A stretch of DNA of 64,000 nucleotides from Fistulifera solaris (taxonomy: Eukaryota > Bacillariophyta > Bacillariophyceae > Naviculales > Stauroneidaceae), in the NCBI GenBank assembly GCA_030295235.1, contig AP026130.1, positions 248,001 to 312,000 on the forward strand, given 5' to 3'. The position numbers and the translations under genes were made by a program. Shown here in pieces: positions 31,437 through 42,701 of this stretch; positions within the stretch are counted from its first letter, which is position 1, and each line of letters starts with the position of its first letter. The notes beneath the pieces were generated by a model. The model had not been told where the DNA came from and ran no database searches. It saw only the letters and a program-made list of their open reading frames with translations.

Positions 31437-32321
31437 ATGATAGCACTCGGATTATTCACACTGCTGGCAACAGATATTACCAAGCGAAGTCCCTGGTCAC
31501 CGGCGGAATGGCAAATTTTAGTGAATATTGGAAGAGAAGAAGGCTCCTGGATGCCCGAGACGTGGGCCACATCCGGTGCTCGTCTTTCGTTTCCCATGGA
31601 CGTGATGGTGGCCTCCGATTATAATACTGCAGAAAAAGACAAAGAATGCGAATTCATGGGTGGAAATTCCATGCGACTGGTTGTATTAGAAGACCCCACG
31701 TTTGTGAGTTCTGATGGGGAACAATTTATCGGTATCCGCGAAGAAGGGGCGTGGAAGATGCAGATGCCGAAACAACGCGGAACCGCCGGCATTCTGCGGT
31801 TTTGGGTCGATGTAGAACAGGCGGATGGATTGAGCCAAGGTGTAGGAGCTTTGCGCAATGATGTGACGTTACCCGCCGAGAGGATTTTCTTCATGTCGAA
31901 ATGTTGGCGCGAGGAAGATTTGAAAATTGCTGCACGAAAAATGAAGCCATATGAGACTGCAGCCGAAGAGGCTCAACGAAAAGTGGAAGAGCAACTCTCT
32001 CATGAAACTGGAGATCGGCGACTGGATGGGACGGATCCATTGGAAACGGCTTTGGGAACAATCAGCATGGCGAAATTAATAAAAGATCGAGATGACCGAA
32101 TGAGGGAATTGAGAGAGGCTGAAAACACACTGCCACGAAATGCCGAACGCCTGAAACTAGGATTTTGGCCGGGAACCGATGAGAAGCTTGCTATCGGTGA
32201 GGGGACGATCGCTGTCAAGAGGAAAAAGTTCTTTGGTGATGAATTCCATATATTGGGGAAATGGCGAGCAATTCCGATACTACAAAAAGAAGATTCAACC
32301 ATCCTTGAACAAAATAGATAA
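31437..32321 (+). CDS. Conserved-looking protein of unknown function
   Basis: 294 residues from the first in-frame ATG (31437). The frame is open back to 31185 without an ATG, so the true N-terminus is uncertain. The first residues (MIALGLFTLLATD) are hydrophobic, a possible short signal or membrane anchor. A beta-rich middle follows (MRLVVLEDPTFVSSDGEQF, GILRFWVDVEQ, DVTLPAERIFFMSKCW). Then comes a charged helical segment (about residues 165-240) and a C-terminal section (LKLGFWPGTDEKLAIGEG...FHILGKWRAIPI). The pattern of Trp and Gly in beta strands suggests a calycin-like or other beta-barrel plastid protein, but I do not recognise the family. No frame breaks. Confidence 0.6.
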   Translation: MIALGLFTLLATDITKRSPWSPAEWQILVNIGREEGSWMPETWATSGARLSFPMDVMVASDYNTAEKDKECEFMGGNSMRLVVLEDPTFVSSDGEQFIGIREEGAWKMQMPKQRGTAGILRFWVDVEQADGLSQGVGALRNDVTLPAERIFFMSKCWREEDLKIAARKMKPYETAAEEAQRKVEEQLSHETGDRRLDGTDPLETALGTISMAKLIKDRDDRMRELREAENTLPRNAERLKLGFWPGTDEKLAIGEGTIAVKRKKFFGDEFHILGKWRAIPILQKEDSTILEQNR

Positions 32322-32768
32322 GCAATGAATAGATTTAACAAGTTATCTTGTCATTTTGATAGCAACTTTTTATACCATCCGGTTAGAGCTCCTAAGCTTG
32401 CACTTAGATGTACTCAACACTTGATAGTCAAATCACCGCAGTACTAGAATCCAGTCATTCGATTTTTATTGGTACTCAGTGCTATAGGCAAACAATTCTC
32501 AACGAACAGCAGCGACAATAAGACGTTATGTACATAGAAGCTATCGTTCGAAATTTGACAAAGCTTGAAAATTACTTAGACGCATTTCAATACTGGATGG
32601 ATAATTAGGGAAAGTGTTGCGGTGGATGCAGAAGGAACTTATCGTCGCGACGCTTTCCGGTCCGAGCGGCCGGACATTATTGTTTTGACTTTTTTTTAAT
32701 TTGAAAGCGGCTTCTCTGTGTTGCATTGAATCTTCGCAAGCCTTTGCATGATTCGTATCTAAGAAAAC
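32322..32768. other. Intergenic region, no gene seen
   Basis: About 450 bases between two plus-strand genes. It probably holds the 3' UTR of the unknown gene and the promoter of the flippase gene. No repeat or RNA gene recognised. Confidence 0.4.
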
Positions 32769-35700
32769 ATGACGGCAAAAGTAGCTGAAACGGAACCCGA
32801 GGCCGATCGGCTGCTGGTTCTGGGAAGACCCGATTACGATCGTTGTGATAACAAAGTCGTGTCGGCACGTTATACGTTCTACAACTTTTTACCTGTGGTA
32901 AGTAGCCGTTTGTTGCCGCCTTTGCTCGTTCCCTTCTTCTGTTACGGCAAAATTTGGATCGTTCGAGGCTTGCTGTTTGTTATTTCATCTCTTGTTGCAT
33001 GAAAAAATAATTCGGAAGTTGAATGAAGCAATGTGTTCATTACTGTTCCTGACGCTTCTTGCATTTACAGGCCACCATGGAACAATTTCGACGCTTCGCC
33101 AACTTGTATTTCTTAATAGTCGGTTTTATCATGTTTTTGGGTCAATACACTACTTTGTTTGAAACCGCCATTTCCCCCCTGGACGACGTGGGGTCCCTTG
33201 GCAGTGGTGATTTCGATCTCGTTGTCGGTCGAAGGATCGGCCGACCGTAAACGTCATCGGAATGACCAGGAAACCAACAACGCGGAATGTGTGGTCATTC
33301 GAAGTGCGGCCGATATTGACAAAGATGAGGCGAAGCGTGACGAGCATATTTTAGGGGGCGCCGATGTCGTGGTGAATACTTCCAAATCCTATTTCAAGAT
33401 GGACTCTTCGAGTGTACACGGCCAGGCCGACTCGATTGTCAAAATTGGTTTCCAAAAAATCCGTCGTATGGATATCCGACAAGGACACCTTGTTTTAATT
33501 AAAAACAGAGAAATGGTTCCTGCCGATTGCGTTCTTCTCGCGAGCAGCAACGATCAAGGTGGCGCTTACATCGAAACGTCGTCCATCGATGGAGAAACCA
33601 ACTTGAAACTGCGAAATAGTCCACAACTGCCAAAGGAAGTTACCAAAGCTCTGCGGAGCCAAAAATTGAAACCTTTGAAGGAAGTAGACGAGGAAGTGGA
33701 TGGTGAGGTTCATCTGTTCGAGAGCATTGAAACGGCCACGAAGCGCATTGCGCGATTCTCGGCTCTAGGTCATCCCAACGGAAGAACTGTGACAGAACAC
33801 CCGACCTATCGTATCGATGAAAGTTCCTTGGCTCCCCAAACGGGTGCGGAGGCCCCTCGCCGCGGTCACAAATTTGGGCAGTATATGGAGCAGAGGGGAA
33901 GCGTATCGGCCAAACATCCCGAGCCAGGGGCGGCGGACGATGCATACGTCGCGGCGTTGGTGACAGAGCCACCCAATGCGAGTGTTCACACTTTCGGAGG
34001 AAAACTGACTCTTCCACCATTGACAGTCGGGGAGATTGCCACGACATTCCCTTGGGTGCAGAGAATGTTCTGTTGCGCGGTGCTGTCCTGCGCAATACGG
34101 AATGGGCGATTGGAGTTGCTTTCTTTACGGGCACGGATACCAAGTTGATTCAGAACTCTCACGAGACGCCTCCAAAATTTAGTCAGCTTGACAGACTGAT
34201 GAATTACACAGTCCTGTGTATCCTCTGCATCATGTTCTTAACTATCTCATACTTGGCTTCGAGGGCTGTTGTCACAAATCGCGACGCGTTTGACACGTTG
34301 TTTTACGTTGGGTTTAGTGATAATGCCACCGAACCTTGGCCGTATCTTCCGGCGGAACAGTTTGGAAATTTGCCTCCTAACTGGACGGAATCCACCTACA
34401 ACTGGTTGCAGTATTTCCTCTTGTACATCACATTGTTGACAAACTTTGTGCCTTTGAGTCTCTACGTGACGGTGGAAATTGTCACTGTGTGCAACCTGTG
34501 GTTTCTTTACGCCGATTTGGACATGTACGATGATACAACCGATACGAGAGCTACTGCCCGCAGCACGATCATCACCGATTTGGGTCGTATTCAATACATA
34601 TTCTCGGACAAAACTGGTACGCTTACACAAAACGTAATGCGCTTCAAGCGTTGTTCAGTTGATGGAATGATATTCGGAGCGCCTATCCAGAAATCACGAC
34701 CAGGTGAAACGGATGGAGACGATGATGAGCCCGCAAGCTTTCACCCAGTGCGTCAGCTTTTAGTGGGTCAGCTCCCGCTGCCGGCGTCGGCTCGGGGATT
34801 GGAAGGTCTTGGTGGCGAATCTAATGAACAACTTGATAACAAGCTGACATTCAATGCGGAAATGTTTCTTCGGGTGATGAGTTTGTGTCACACTGTCGTT
34901 GTCGAAAAAGATATCGACAATAAAGAAGATATCGATGCAGGTGCTTCTGCCAGCTCAGGACGCTCGAGTAGATCAGGGATGTCGAGGCTGTTCGGTAGAA
35001 AGCGCACAAACACGAACGACTCACAAAGTGGTACTCCTTTGTCAATTGTCAACGAAAAAGCCGAGCTTGACAGAATGTTTATGGAGAAAACTCCTTTTCG
35101 CCGATCGAACTCGAACGAGTCTTTTGATCCGGCAATAAATCGTCGTGATATCCAAGGCCCTGACGGAGCTCCATTGGGGTATGCATATCAAGCGGAGAGT
35201 CCAGACGAAGGTGCTCTCGTCTCGGCAGCAAGTAGTACGTTCGGTTTTCAAGTTGTTTCACGTGATACAAGCGGAATAACGCTTCGAACGAAGTACATAT
35301 CGCATCTGGAAGATAAACGACTCGTAACTGGTCTTGTGGATAAGACTATCACAATGGATCGAATCGCAGCAGAGACGGCGAGCTCGCGTGAGTTTCCTTC
35401 ATCTGGGGCCGAAGAAACTCCGTCGACTGCGCCACCTACACCCGTTGCCGAAAAGTCTGAGAGGCAGGACGAAAAATGGTCTATTTTAGCTGTGAACAAG
35501 TTCGACTCTGATCGTAAGCGAATGTCGATCTTACTTAGATCACCTCCTGAATTGGGCGATTTGCCCATGTTGTTTTGCAAAGGTGCTGATTCTGCAATGT
35601 TGGAACCTGGAATTATAGCTAGTTCGCAAATAATCAGTGGTGATGGCGGCGCTCCCCCATCTTTTGCAGATATGCAAAGGCCCGCAGGCACTGATTCTAG

Positions 35701-38337
35701 AGGACGCGATGTATCTGAACTTTCGTTCGTCCCTGAACGTGACGATTCTGACGCCAACGGGGTTGACGCTGAAGGGTGGGAACTCGCTCAAATGCTCGGC
35801 ATGCAGTCTCATCTCGGAGATTTCGCCAGAGAAGGTCTCCGCACATTGGTACTTGGTATGCGTATTCTCAGCGAGAGTGAATGTGAGAAATGGATGGAGC
35901 AATACAAGGCTGCTGCTACATCCATGACAAATAGATCCGAGTTACTCACTGAGGCTGCGAAAGAAATAGAACGCGATCTTCATGTTGTTGGTGCAACTGC
36001 GATTGAAGATAAGTTACAAGTCGGTGTACCGCACACTATTTCACAACTTGAAAAGGCCGGTATCAAGCTTTGGGTCCTCACAGGCGACAAACGCGAGACG
36101 GCTATAGAGATCGGGTATTCCACCCACGTTCTTACACCAAAAATGCACTTGACCGAGGTTCCTGATAACGGGGACGTTCACGTTCGGACCCAAATGGCCA
36201 TGGAATTCATGCGTCTCATTAAAATTGGAAAGCTCCGTGAATACCAAAAGTCCACGTTGGACGATTTAGGTCCGACGACAATGAAAATCAGGATGGAACG
36301 ATTTATGTTCACTACTGGGAAGCGTTATCGAGCTTTGAAACGGATTACCACAAAGTGGATTGCTTCCGTTGTAGCTTTGTTTGGCATGAAGGATAAAGCT
36401 AAAGCTTTGAACAAAGAAGTCGAACGGTGGGAACAAGAAGAACGGGATATTCTAGAAGCCGTGGAAGTCCGAAAGAGAACCCGCGCCCGAGCCGAAAAAG
36501 TTATCCAAGATTGGTTGCAATCAGACGAAGGGAAAGCAGCAAAAGACAAGAACAGGTCAAAACAAGGCCAACGGCCACGACGATGAAGACTTATCGCTGG
36601 CTTCTGAAGAGGTACCTGGTGTTTTCAATAGAGCGTCCTCGGCCAAGTCGTTGCTGAGAAGTTTTACGGGGACGGGGAAATTGTCCCAACAGGAGGTGCG
36701 ATCACTTTCGCTAGCTCATCTTACCGCTCAACAAGCAGAATCATCGGACAACGAACCTCTCGTTGACGAAGACGCGCTTTCGCTTGAAAGCTTTGTTCCG
36801 GGAGGTGACGCCAAAACTATGGACTATGATAAGAAAAAGCGAACGATTCTTGAACGGTTATTTGCGGTTGATAAACAAGTTCGAAAAGGTCGACTTATGA
36901 AACACATGTTCAAATCGAGGATTCAAGAAATATCTGAGAGGAAACTCGAAGCAGGCCACACGGCACAACCTACCAGTATGACATCGGGGCCTAGAGCACT
37001 CGTCATCGAGGGCGCTGCATTGAAGTCGCTACTTGGAGATCCTGAATTGGAAGGTATTCTTTTGCAGTAGCCAGTAAGTGTGAAGCGGTAATTGCATGCC
37101 GTGTCAGTCCAAAACAAAAAGCGTTACTGGTAAACCTGGTCAGACGAAATGTGAAGCCCGAACCGGTGACGCTTGCCATTGGAGATGGTGCAAATGACGT
37201 GGGAATGATCCAAGAAGCCCATGTCGGTATCGGAATTTCTGGAAAGAAGGAAAGCAAGCAGTGAACGCTTCCGATTTCGCTATTTCTCAATTCCGATTTT
37301 TGGAGGAGTTGATTTTGATTCACGGACGCTGGAACTTTTTCCGTCTCAGCACTGTCGTTTTATTTTCCTTCTACAAAAATGCCGTCATGGCTGGGTCCTT
37401 GGTTGTGTTTGCCGGGCGTACTCTGTATAGCGGAACTCCTCTGTTTGACGAGTGGGTTATTGCCATGTTGAACTTCGTCGCCGCTTTCCCTATTATCTTC
37501 TTGGGTCTTTTCGACAGATGTCTGGATAAAGATTACGTAAAACAGAACCCCGAAGTGTTCAAGGCAACCAGAGAAAACGAGCTGATGACCTTCCGAACTC
37601 TCAGCCGATGGGTATTTCTTGTCTTTGTTCATATCTTCTCCATCTACTATCTCACTGTCCCTCCACACGGTGATGGTGGCGGTATCTCCACAGCTTGGAA
37701 GGGTTTGATGAATGGAAGAGACGATGATCGACCCGGTGATGGTGAAGGTGGTGATCTGAAGAGCGTTGGCACAGTAGCGTACACGTGCATGATTTTCATG
37801 TTTGCCTACAAGGTAAGTTTTCTTTTGCAACATTTACAACGATTGCAATCCGATATTGTGCGTTGTTCTGACCCATGTTATTTGACCATTAAACAGGTTC
37901 TCTTCGAAAACAAGACGTTGATTCACGGACGTTGGCCAGCCTTCACGCTCCGCAAAGGTGTGGGCGAAGGCTTTTACAGTCGTCTGGCCTATACATGGCA
38001 TGGAGTCATTTTTCTGTCCATCGGCTTTTACTTCTTCGGTATTTGCACGTACCAGTTGGTCGGTCGCATCGGAGCCAGTGACTTTTCCTCGTACGTGTAC
38101 GTGCCCAATCACGTCTTTGGCACCCGCTCGATGAGTTGGATGCTGGTCACCTTTGTCCCCATAATCGCCATTGGATTCGATGTGTCCGGCAAAGTGTTTT
38201 CGAACATGTTCTACCCGACGCAGACGCAGATACATTTGGAAATTGAATGCATGCAAAATATGGAAAAACAGAATAATCATTCTCCCAACAAGCAACCGAG
38301 TACCCGAGCTGACGGTCGTATCACGGCGACGGCTTAG
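32769..38337 (+). CDS. P4-type ATPase (aminophospholipid flippase)
   Basis: Introns 32898-33070 (173 bases) and 37813-37896 (84 bases). About 1,770 residues. Family motifs in order: [44 protein letters not shown] (the P4 form of the TGES loop), [15 protein letters not shown], the catalytic [25 protein letters not shown] (nucleotide binding), [48 protein letters not shown], then six C-terminal membrane spans. P4-ATPases move phospholipids to the cytosolic leaflet, usually with a CDC50 partner. Long polar insertions lie in the actuator-M3 region and around the N domain, making the protein longer than the usual 1,100-1,300. About five frame changes cut the gene: C run 33174-33179, near 34,040, near 36,570, near 37,063 and near 37,250. 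Conserved motifs resume immediately after each. Confidence 0.93.
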
Positions 38338-38448
38338 GAGGGACTTTTGAACCCATTGTAATTGAAACAAATCATACTTTTAATAAAAAATTTATTTTAG
38401 GAATCAATTTACTTCGCACCAAGCGTTACTGTTCACTTGTGCGATGCA

Positions 38449-39600
38449 CTAGAGTGACATGGCATCCCGAATGGCTTTCAGAGCATCCGACGATTCTTCT
38501 GCCGCTGATTCTGGCGCTGGCGCAATGACTCCATCACTGTTTCCTGCATTTTCTTTCAAAAACATCGGCTCGCCTTCTAAATCACCTACTTTCTGGAGAA
38601 TATCACAACGCAAACTGGTCAAGGCCGGTGGTTCAAATCCCACAATTTGTTCGTCTTGTAGTACAGGTTGCAAGACCGTGACACCGGCTTCGACGCGCAA
38701 GAGTGTTTCGTCTTTTGCAAGCCACGCCAATCGACACAATCCGACTTCGGCATCGGTCAGAATGCGCGGACATTGGACAAAGACCCCACCGGGCAAACGC
38801 AAATTCCAACGATCGACCGGGGCACTCCCGTGCCAATCATCGCCTTCGGGTAATTCATCAATGGTCCATCCTCGATTTCCGTTGGTAGGGCCCCACGTCC
38901 AACTGGTTCCTTGCCATTGTTTGTGCCACGCGTACGGTGGGACGGGACGATGAAAGCGAATTGAGTTGTCTTCCGTTTCGGTTTCGGCCGTGGGCGGCAC
39001 GTCTCTCAAAGCTTCGCGCGCAATCAAACAACGAGCCAATTTCAATCCCTGCGGTGGACATGATCCCGGTTCAATGTCCCGTTCCCAGACGGGAGCATGT
39101 TGCAACAAGACACGGACACGGGCGTCTTCGTAGGATAGAATCAATTCGGTCGCCAACAACCCCGATCGCGTCAACGTCGGTCCGACAATTTGGGAATGCG
39201 CGGCCAAACGATTGCGCACCATCAAATTGTCGCGGGTGTATTGTGCGACGGGTATTGTTTGTGTTTCCATGCGATCGAAACACGTCGCACAATCGGACCG
39301 TGTCGCTCCCACGACAATCTGATGGGTTTGTTTTACCGTATCATCCGTCAGCAAATCCAAATCGACCGACGCCACCACTTCATCCAAAACATCGCCCATG
39401 TAATCGTAGGTCGTCCAAATGCCTTTCCAGGAACCTCGGGCGTGATATTGTTTGTATAAATTCCATTGTAAATCGGGATCGTCGGGTTCGCCCAGCGAGG
39501 AAGCGAGGGAGGAAGTCGAACGGGGTCGAGTCGTCTGTGTAATGAAGGATTGACTGGGGTGTATCAGCCATGTCGCCGTAAGCAGGAAATGTAGTTTCAT
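38449..39600 (-). CDS. Plastid-targeted calycin-like protein (DUF3598-like), tentative
   Basis: Intact 383-residue frame. The leader MKLHFLLTATWLIHPSQSF-ITQTTRPRS is a signal peptide with F at the cleavage site, followed by an Arg/Ser transit-like stretch: plastid targeting. The body begins QWNLYKQYHARGSWKGIWTT and has many short beta segments with conserved-looking GSW..GIW and Trp-rich loops (WHKQWQGTSWTWGP). This resembles DUF3598 and related lipocalin-like plastid and cyanobacterial proteins, some of which act near chromophore lyases. The C-terminus is acidic and Ala/Ser-rich. I am fairly sure of the targeting, less of the fold, and make no claim on function. Confidence 0.6.
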   Translation of the reverse strand: MKLHFLLTATWLIHPSQSFITQTTRPRSTSSLASSLGEPDDPDLQWNLYKQYHARGSWKGIWTTYDYMGDVLDEVVASVDLDLLTDDTVKQTHQIVVGATRSDCATCFDRMETQTIPVAQYTRDNLMVRNRLAAHSQIVGPTLTRSGLLATELILSYEDARVRVLLQHAPVWERDIEPGSCPPQGLKLARCLIAREALRDVPPTAETETEDNSIRFHRPVPPYAWHKQWQGTSWTWGPTNGNRGWTIDELPEGDDWHGSAPVDRWNLRLPGGVFVQCPRILTDAEVGLCRLAWLAKDETLLRVEAGVTVLQPVLQDEQIVGFEPPALTSLRCDILQKVGDLEGEPMFLKENAGNSDGVIAPAPESAAEESSDALKAIRDAMSL

Positions 39601-39965
39601 TATCTTAAAACTGAGGGGTTCAAAAATGTATTAACAAAGGCAAGGCAAAGCTTTCACAACAAGTTGAATGAAACCTCACAACATCACTTTTTTCAAGAGC
39701 ATGCATCGGAATGCTGTGCACGGCGCACATCCGAAACACGATGCGACGCGACACGTGCGTCACAAGGAACATTCTACGTCACATCAATCCTCAAAAACGT
39801 TCCAGATTCCACAGGAGCTAGGTAGAGTTCAAGGGGAAATCAAAATCTATCTTATCGTCAAATAAGAACAATTGCTAGTTACAACCTCAATGACAATCTA
39901 TTCATCGTGTATAAACTAGGCAAGCCGAGAGGTACATTCCAATGAATGTATTCGACCCAGCTTCT
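39601..39965. other. Intergenic region, no gene seen
   Basis: About 365 bases between two minus-strand genes; it holds the promoter of the calycin-like gene. A 65-codon plus frame at 39668-39865 has no recognisable content. Confidence 0.4.
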
Positions 39966-41287
39966 TTATTCTTCCAATTCCCGCATCCATTCTTGATGCA
40001 AGACACCGTTTTCCGACAAGGCACACGATGGGATCGGGACATCCCCATCAACAATCACGCCACGATAAAATGCGACACCTGGACGTGCTTCGAGACATCC
40101 GGTACGTTGTGCCACTACCTCGGGAGGACCCATACAGACATCGGCGACATAATGATTCACCGTCGGGGCAAACGATTTCACTTTTTGCACATGGTGCAAA
40201 ACCACCATCCAGGACGCGGGGGCATACGACAACAACTGCGTGCTGAGCCAGTTTCCCCACACGTCTCTCTCCTCAACGGGAACATTGGCGTGCACGTGCA
40301 ACCATCCACCACAGTCTTCTTTCAAGGCCCGGACGGCAGTTTTCCAACCCCTTGACTACTCGGCAACAGACCTAACGAGACGCGATCAAATCGTTGATGA
40401 CCCCACGGAGCGTGTCGACAATCGCCTTCATAGACAGTCGCCCGATCGTGCACGTGATTGTCTTTCAAATTAAAGGTCAGCGCCGCCACGGCTTCGGGAT
40501 TCCATTCACACGCCACGACGTGTTTCGCTCGACCGTGCACCAATGCCGGTAACGTAAAATAGCCAATGCCCGCATATAAATCCAAGACTTCTTCTCCGGA
40601 TTGCACTAGTGTTTGTCCGAAGCGTATTTTTTCGGTAATGTTCCCCCGACTAAACATGAGTTTCGTTATATCCAGCGATTGTCGTATGCCTTGTTCGGTA
40701 ATGGTCATCCATCCTTCCTTGTCGTAAGAACCATCGTGCCACACCACTTCAAAAGTACTGTGACGAACTGGATTGTTGGGATCAATGGTGCCGCGACGGA
40801 CGACCCGACGACTGGAATACAATGCAGCGAGACGTTGCCACAAGGAGTCGTTGGAAATGTCGTTTGTGGTAGGGGCATGCCGTCGAATATAAGACGACAA
40901 TGATACGGGCTCCCACATGGTCGCTGGAATCACCACCGTCCGATCATCTCCCATGAGTTCCAATGGATGATGGGGACCAGTGGGTAATGTCGAAGGATCC
41001 ACCTTCATCCATGCTTGCAAAAAATCCATCAAAATTTGTTGAATGGCATTCGGATTGGTAGGATTCCCCAGAACCGCCGAACGGTAGGGACAAAAGCAAC
41101 TTCCTCGTTCGACATTTTCAAACTCTTCTTCTTTCGTTTCGAGAACAGGAATCGCAACCCGACCATCGGGAACCGGATGCATTCGTACGCGAGGATGCAG
41201 CAGTCCTTGTTGCGTCAATCGTGTTTTCCATCGTTTGGCCTCGGAGGGTTGTACATAAATGACACTCACTTCTTCTCCTTTTTGCAT
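39966..41287 (-). CDS. TYW2: tRNA wybutosine-synthesizing protein 2 (TYW2/Trm12-like)
   Basis: About 440 residues from ATG 41287 (MQKGEEVSVIYV); upstream in-frame ATG 41416 is possible but adds a stretch without family character. Motifs: MFSRGNITEKIRF, then the SAM-binding DLYAGIGYFTLPALV, ACEWNPEAVAALTFNL, GDCR, and RVSLGLLPSSQG. The last corresponds to the NLGLxPSS that separates TYW2 from the related methyltransferase Trm5 (which has NLP). TYW2 transfers the 3-amino-3-carboxypropyl group of SAM onto the tricyclic base at position 37 of tRNA-Phe during wybutosine synthesis. The C-terminal 120 residues (WLHVHANVPVEERDVW...) follow a one-base change at the C run 40348-40351. The gene shares a 304-base divergent promoter with the carrier gene. 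Confidence 0.85.
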
Positions 41288-41591
41288 TTTTGTTGGATTC
41301 AATGAGAGAGAATGAAATGTTCGGGGCACTGCGATGGTTTTATTGCCAAAGAAAATGCATCCTGTTTGCGCCCGGTTGGTTTTTCGGCACCGCGAGTCGT
41401 GTGACGGTCTGTCCATCCTCCCGGATGAATGAGTCTTGTGTATGACGTCAATACACAACGAGAGACCACCCAAAAAACCGCGCCCCTTCGCAACTTTTTG
41501 TTTTGTTTCTCACTTTTATTTTTCTTCTCTTTTTCATTTTTGATTGTACCGGTTGACTCTTCTTTTCAATATTCTTCATATACACACAATT
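41288..41591. promoter_or_regulatory. Divergent promoter region (TYW2 / mitochondrial carrier)
   Basis: 304 bases between divergent start codons. It holds a perfect TGACGTCA palindrome at 41443-41450, almost central, and a T-rich tract at about 41495-41540. Confidence 0.4.
41443..41450. promoter_or_regulatory. CRE-like palindrome TGACGTCA
   Basis: Perfect palindrome 156 bases upstream of the TYW2 ATG and 142 bases upstream of the carrier ATG. Same eight bases as at 2096-2103, where the distance to the nearest ATG is also about 143. bZIP binding is inferred from the motif only. Confidence 0.45.
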
Positions 41592-42701
41592 ATGTCTTCT
41601 ACAACAACACTCGATGACTCCGAAGACTTGCCACAACATCGCGTCCTTCCCGATTCCCGCGCCACCGAAGCCGCCAAACAATTGTTGTGTGGTGGCATGG
41701 CCGGAGCCGTCGCCAAAACGTTGACGGCACCCTTCAGTCGTTTGACCATCCTGTTTCAAGTCCATTCCATGGTCACCACGAAAGAACATCGTCCCAAATT
41801 TGCCATGTCCTTACGGGGAGGTGTCGATAAAATCATTGAACGGGGCGGCGTTCGAGCCTTGTGGAGGGGCAACATGACGTCCGTCTTGCATCGATTTCCG
41901 TATTCGGCCATTAATTTTGCTGTCTACGAACATACGTTGGATTTGTTAACCGAACGAAAACAACAACAACGACACGATCCGCACGAAACGACGGCACAAT
42001 TGGTCCGGCGGATGACCAAAATTGTCATGCCGGCGCAACACGACGAAGAGTCATCACAACAGCATCATCCTCCCAGCAACCACGCGGATACTACCAAACC
42101 ATTGCACAAATTCATTGCCGGAGCCGTTGCTGGAACGACGGCCTGTTTGGCGTGTTATCCGTTGGACTTAGTGCGGACGCGATTGACGACGGAATTGGAA
42201 GGACACGAACATTATCAAGGCATTCGGGATGCCTTTCGCAAAGTCTATCGAACGGAAGGCTTGAAGGGATTTTATTCCGGAGTCGGACCGACCTTACTGG
42301 TGGCGGTCCCCAATTTTGCCATTTCGTATACCGTCTACGGGACATTGAAAGAATATACGCTCGATGATGATTTGTTTTATAATTTGCGGCGCATCGATGC
42401 GGACAGTGGAGAACCCAAATTGGGATTTTGGTTGACGGTCGGTTGTGGCGCATGGAGTGGGATCTTGGCCACGTTGGTGACCTTTCCGATGGATACGATC
42501 CGACGACGGATGCAAATTCAATCCTTGCATGTTCCTGCCGAACAGCGCATGACGTCGTATCAACAACTGCATTCGTTAATTATGAAGGAGGGATTGGTAT
42601 CGCTGTATCGTGGTTTGACACCGGAAATTCTCAAAGTCATACCCATGGTGGGGACGATGTTTACCGTATACGAATTTGCCAAGGATCATTTGAACGTGTA
42701 A
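41592..42701 (+). CDS. Mitochondrial carrier family (SLC25) protein
   Basis: Intact 369-residue frame from ATG 41592; an in-frame TTG at 41544 is not a credible start. Three tandem carrier repeats with six membrane helices are present. The signature PX(D/E)XX(K/R) appears as APFSRLTILFQ (first, with Ser for the acidic residue), PLDLVRTRL (second) and PMDTIRRRMQ (third). Gly-rich helix starts (GGMAGAVAKTL, IAGAVAGTTACL) and the LYRGLTPEILKVIPMVG end are typical. The first-repeat pattern APxxRLTILFQ recalls the plant coenzyme A/thiamine-type carriers and SLC25A42/Leu5p, which carry nucleotide-like cofactors. A polar loop with a QHDEESSQQHHPP stretch separates repeats one and two. Likely location: inner mitochondrial membrane. 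Substrate not determined. Confidence 0.92.
   Translation: MSSTTTLDDSEDLPQHRVLPDSRATEAAKQLLCGGMAGAVAKTLTAPFSRLTILFQVHSMVTTKEHRPKFAMSLRGGVDKIIERGGVRALWRGNMTSVLHRFPYSAINFAVYEHTLDLLTERKQQQRHDPHETTAQLVRRMTKIVMPAQHDEESSQQHHPPSNHADTTKPLHKFIAGAVAGTTACLACYPLDLVRTRLTTELEGHEHYQGIRDAFRKVYRTEGLKGFYSGVGPTLLVAVPNFAISYTVYGTLKEYTLDDDLFYNLRRIDADSGEPKLGFWLTVGCGAWSGILATLVTFPMDTIRRRMQIQSLHVPAEQRMTSYQQLHSLIMKEGLVSLYRGLTPEILKVIPMVGTMFTVYEFAKDHLNV

Noticed and set aside
38627-38645. GGTTCAAATCCC, another T-loop-like string
   Set aside because: Inside the intact frame of the calycin-like gene with no other tRNA parts around it.
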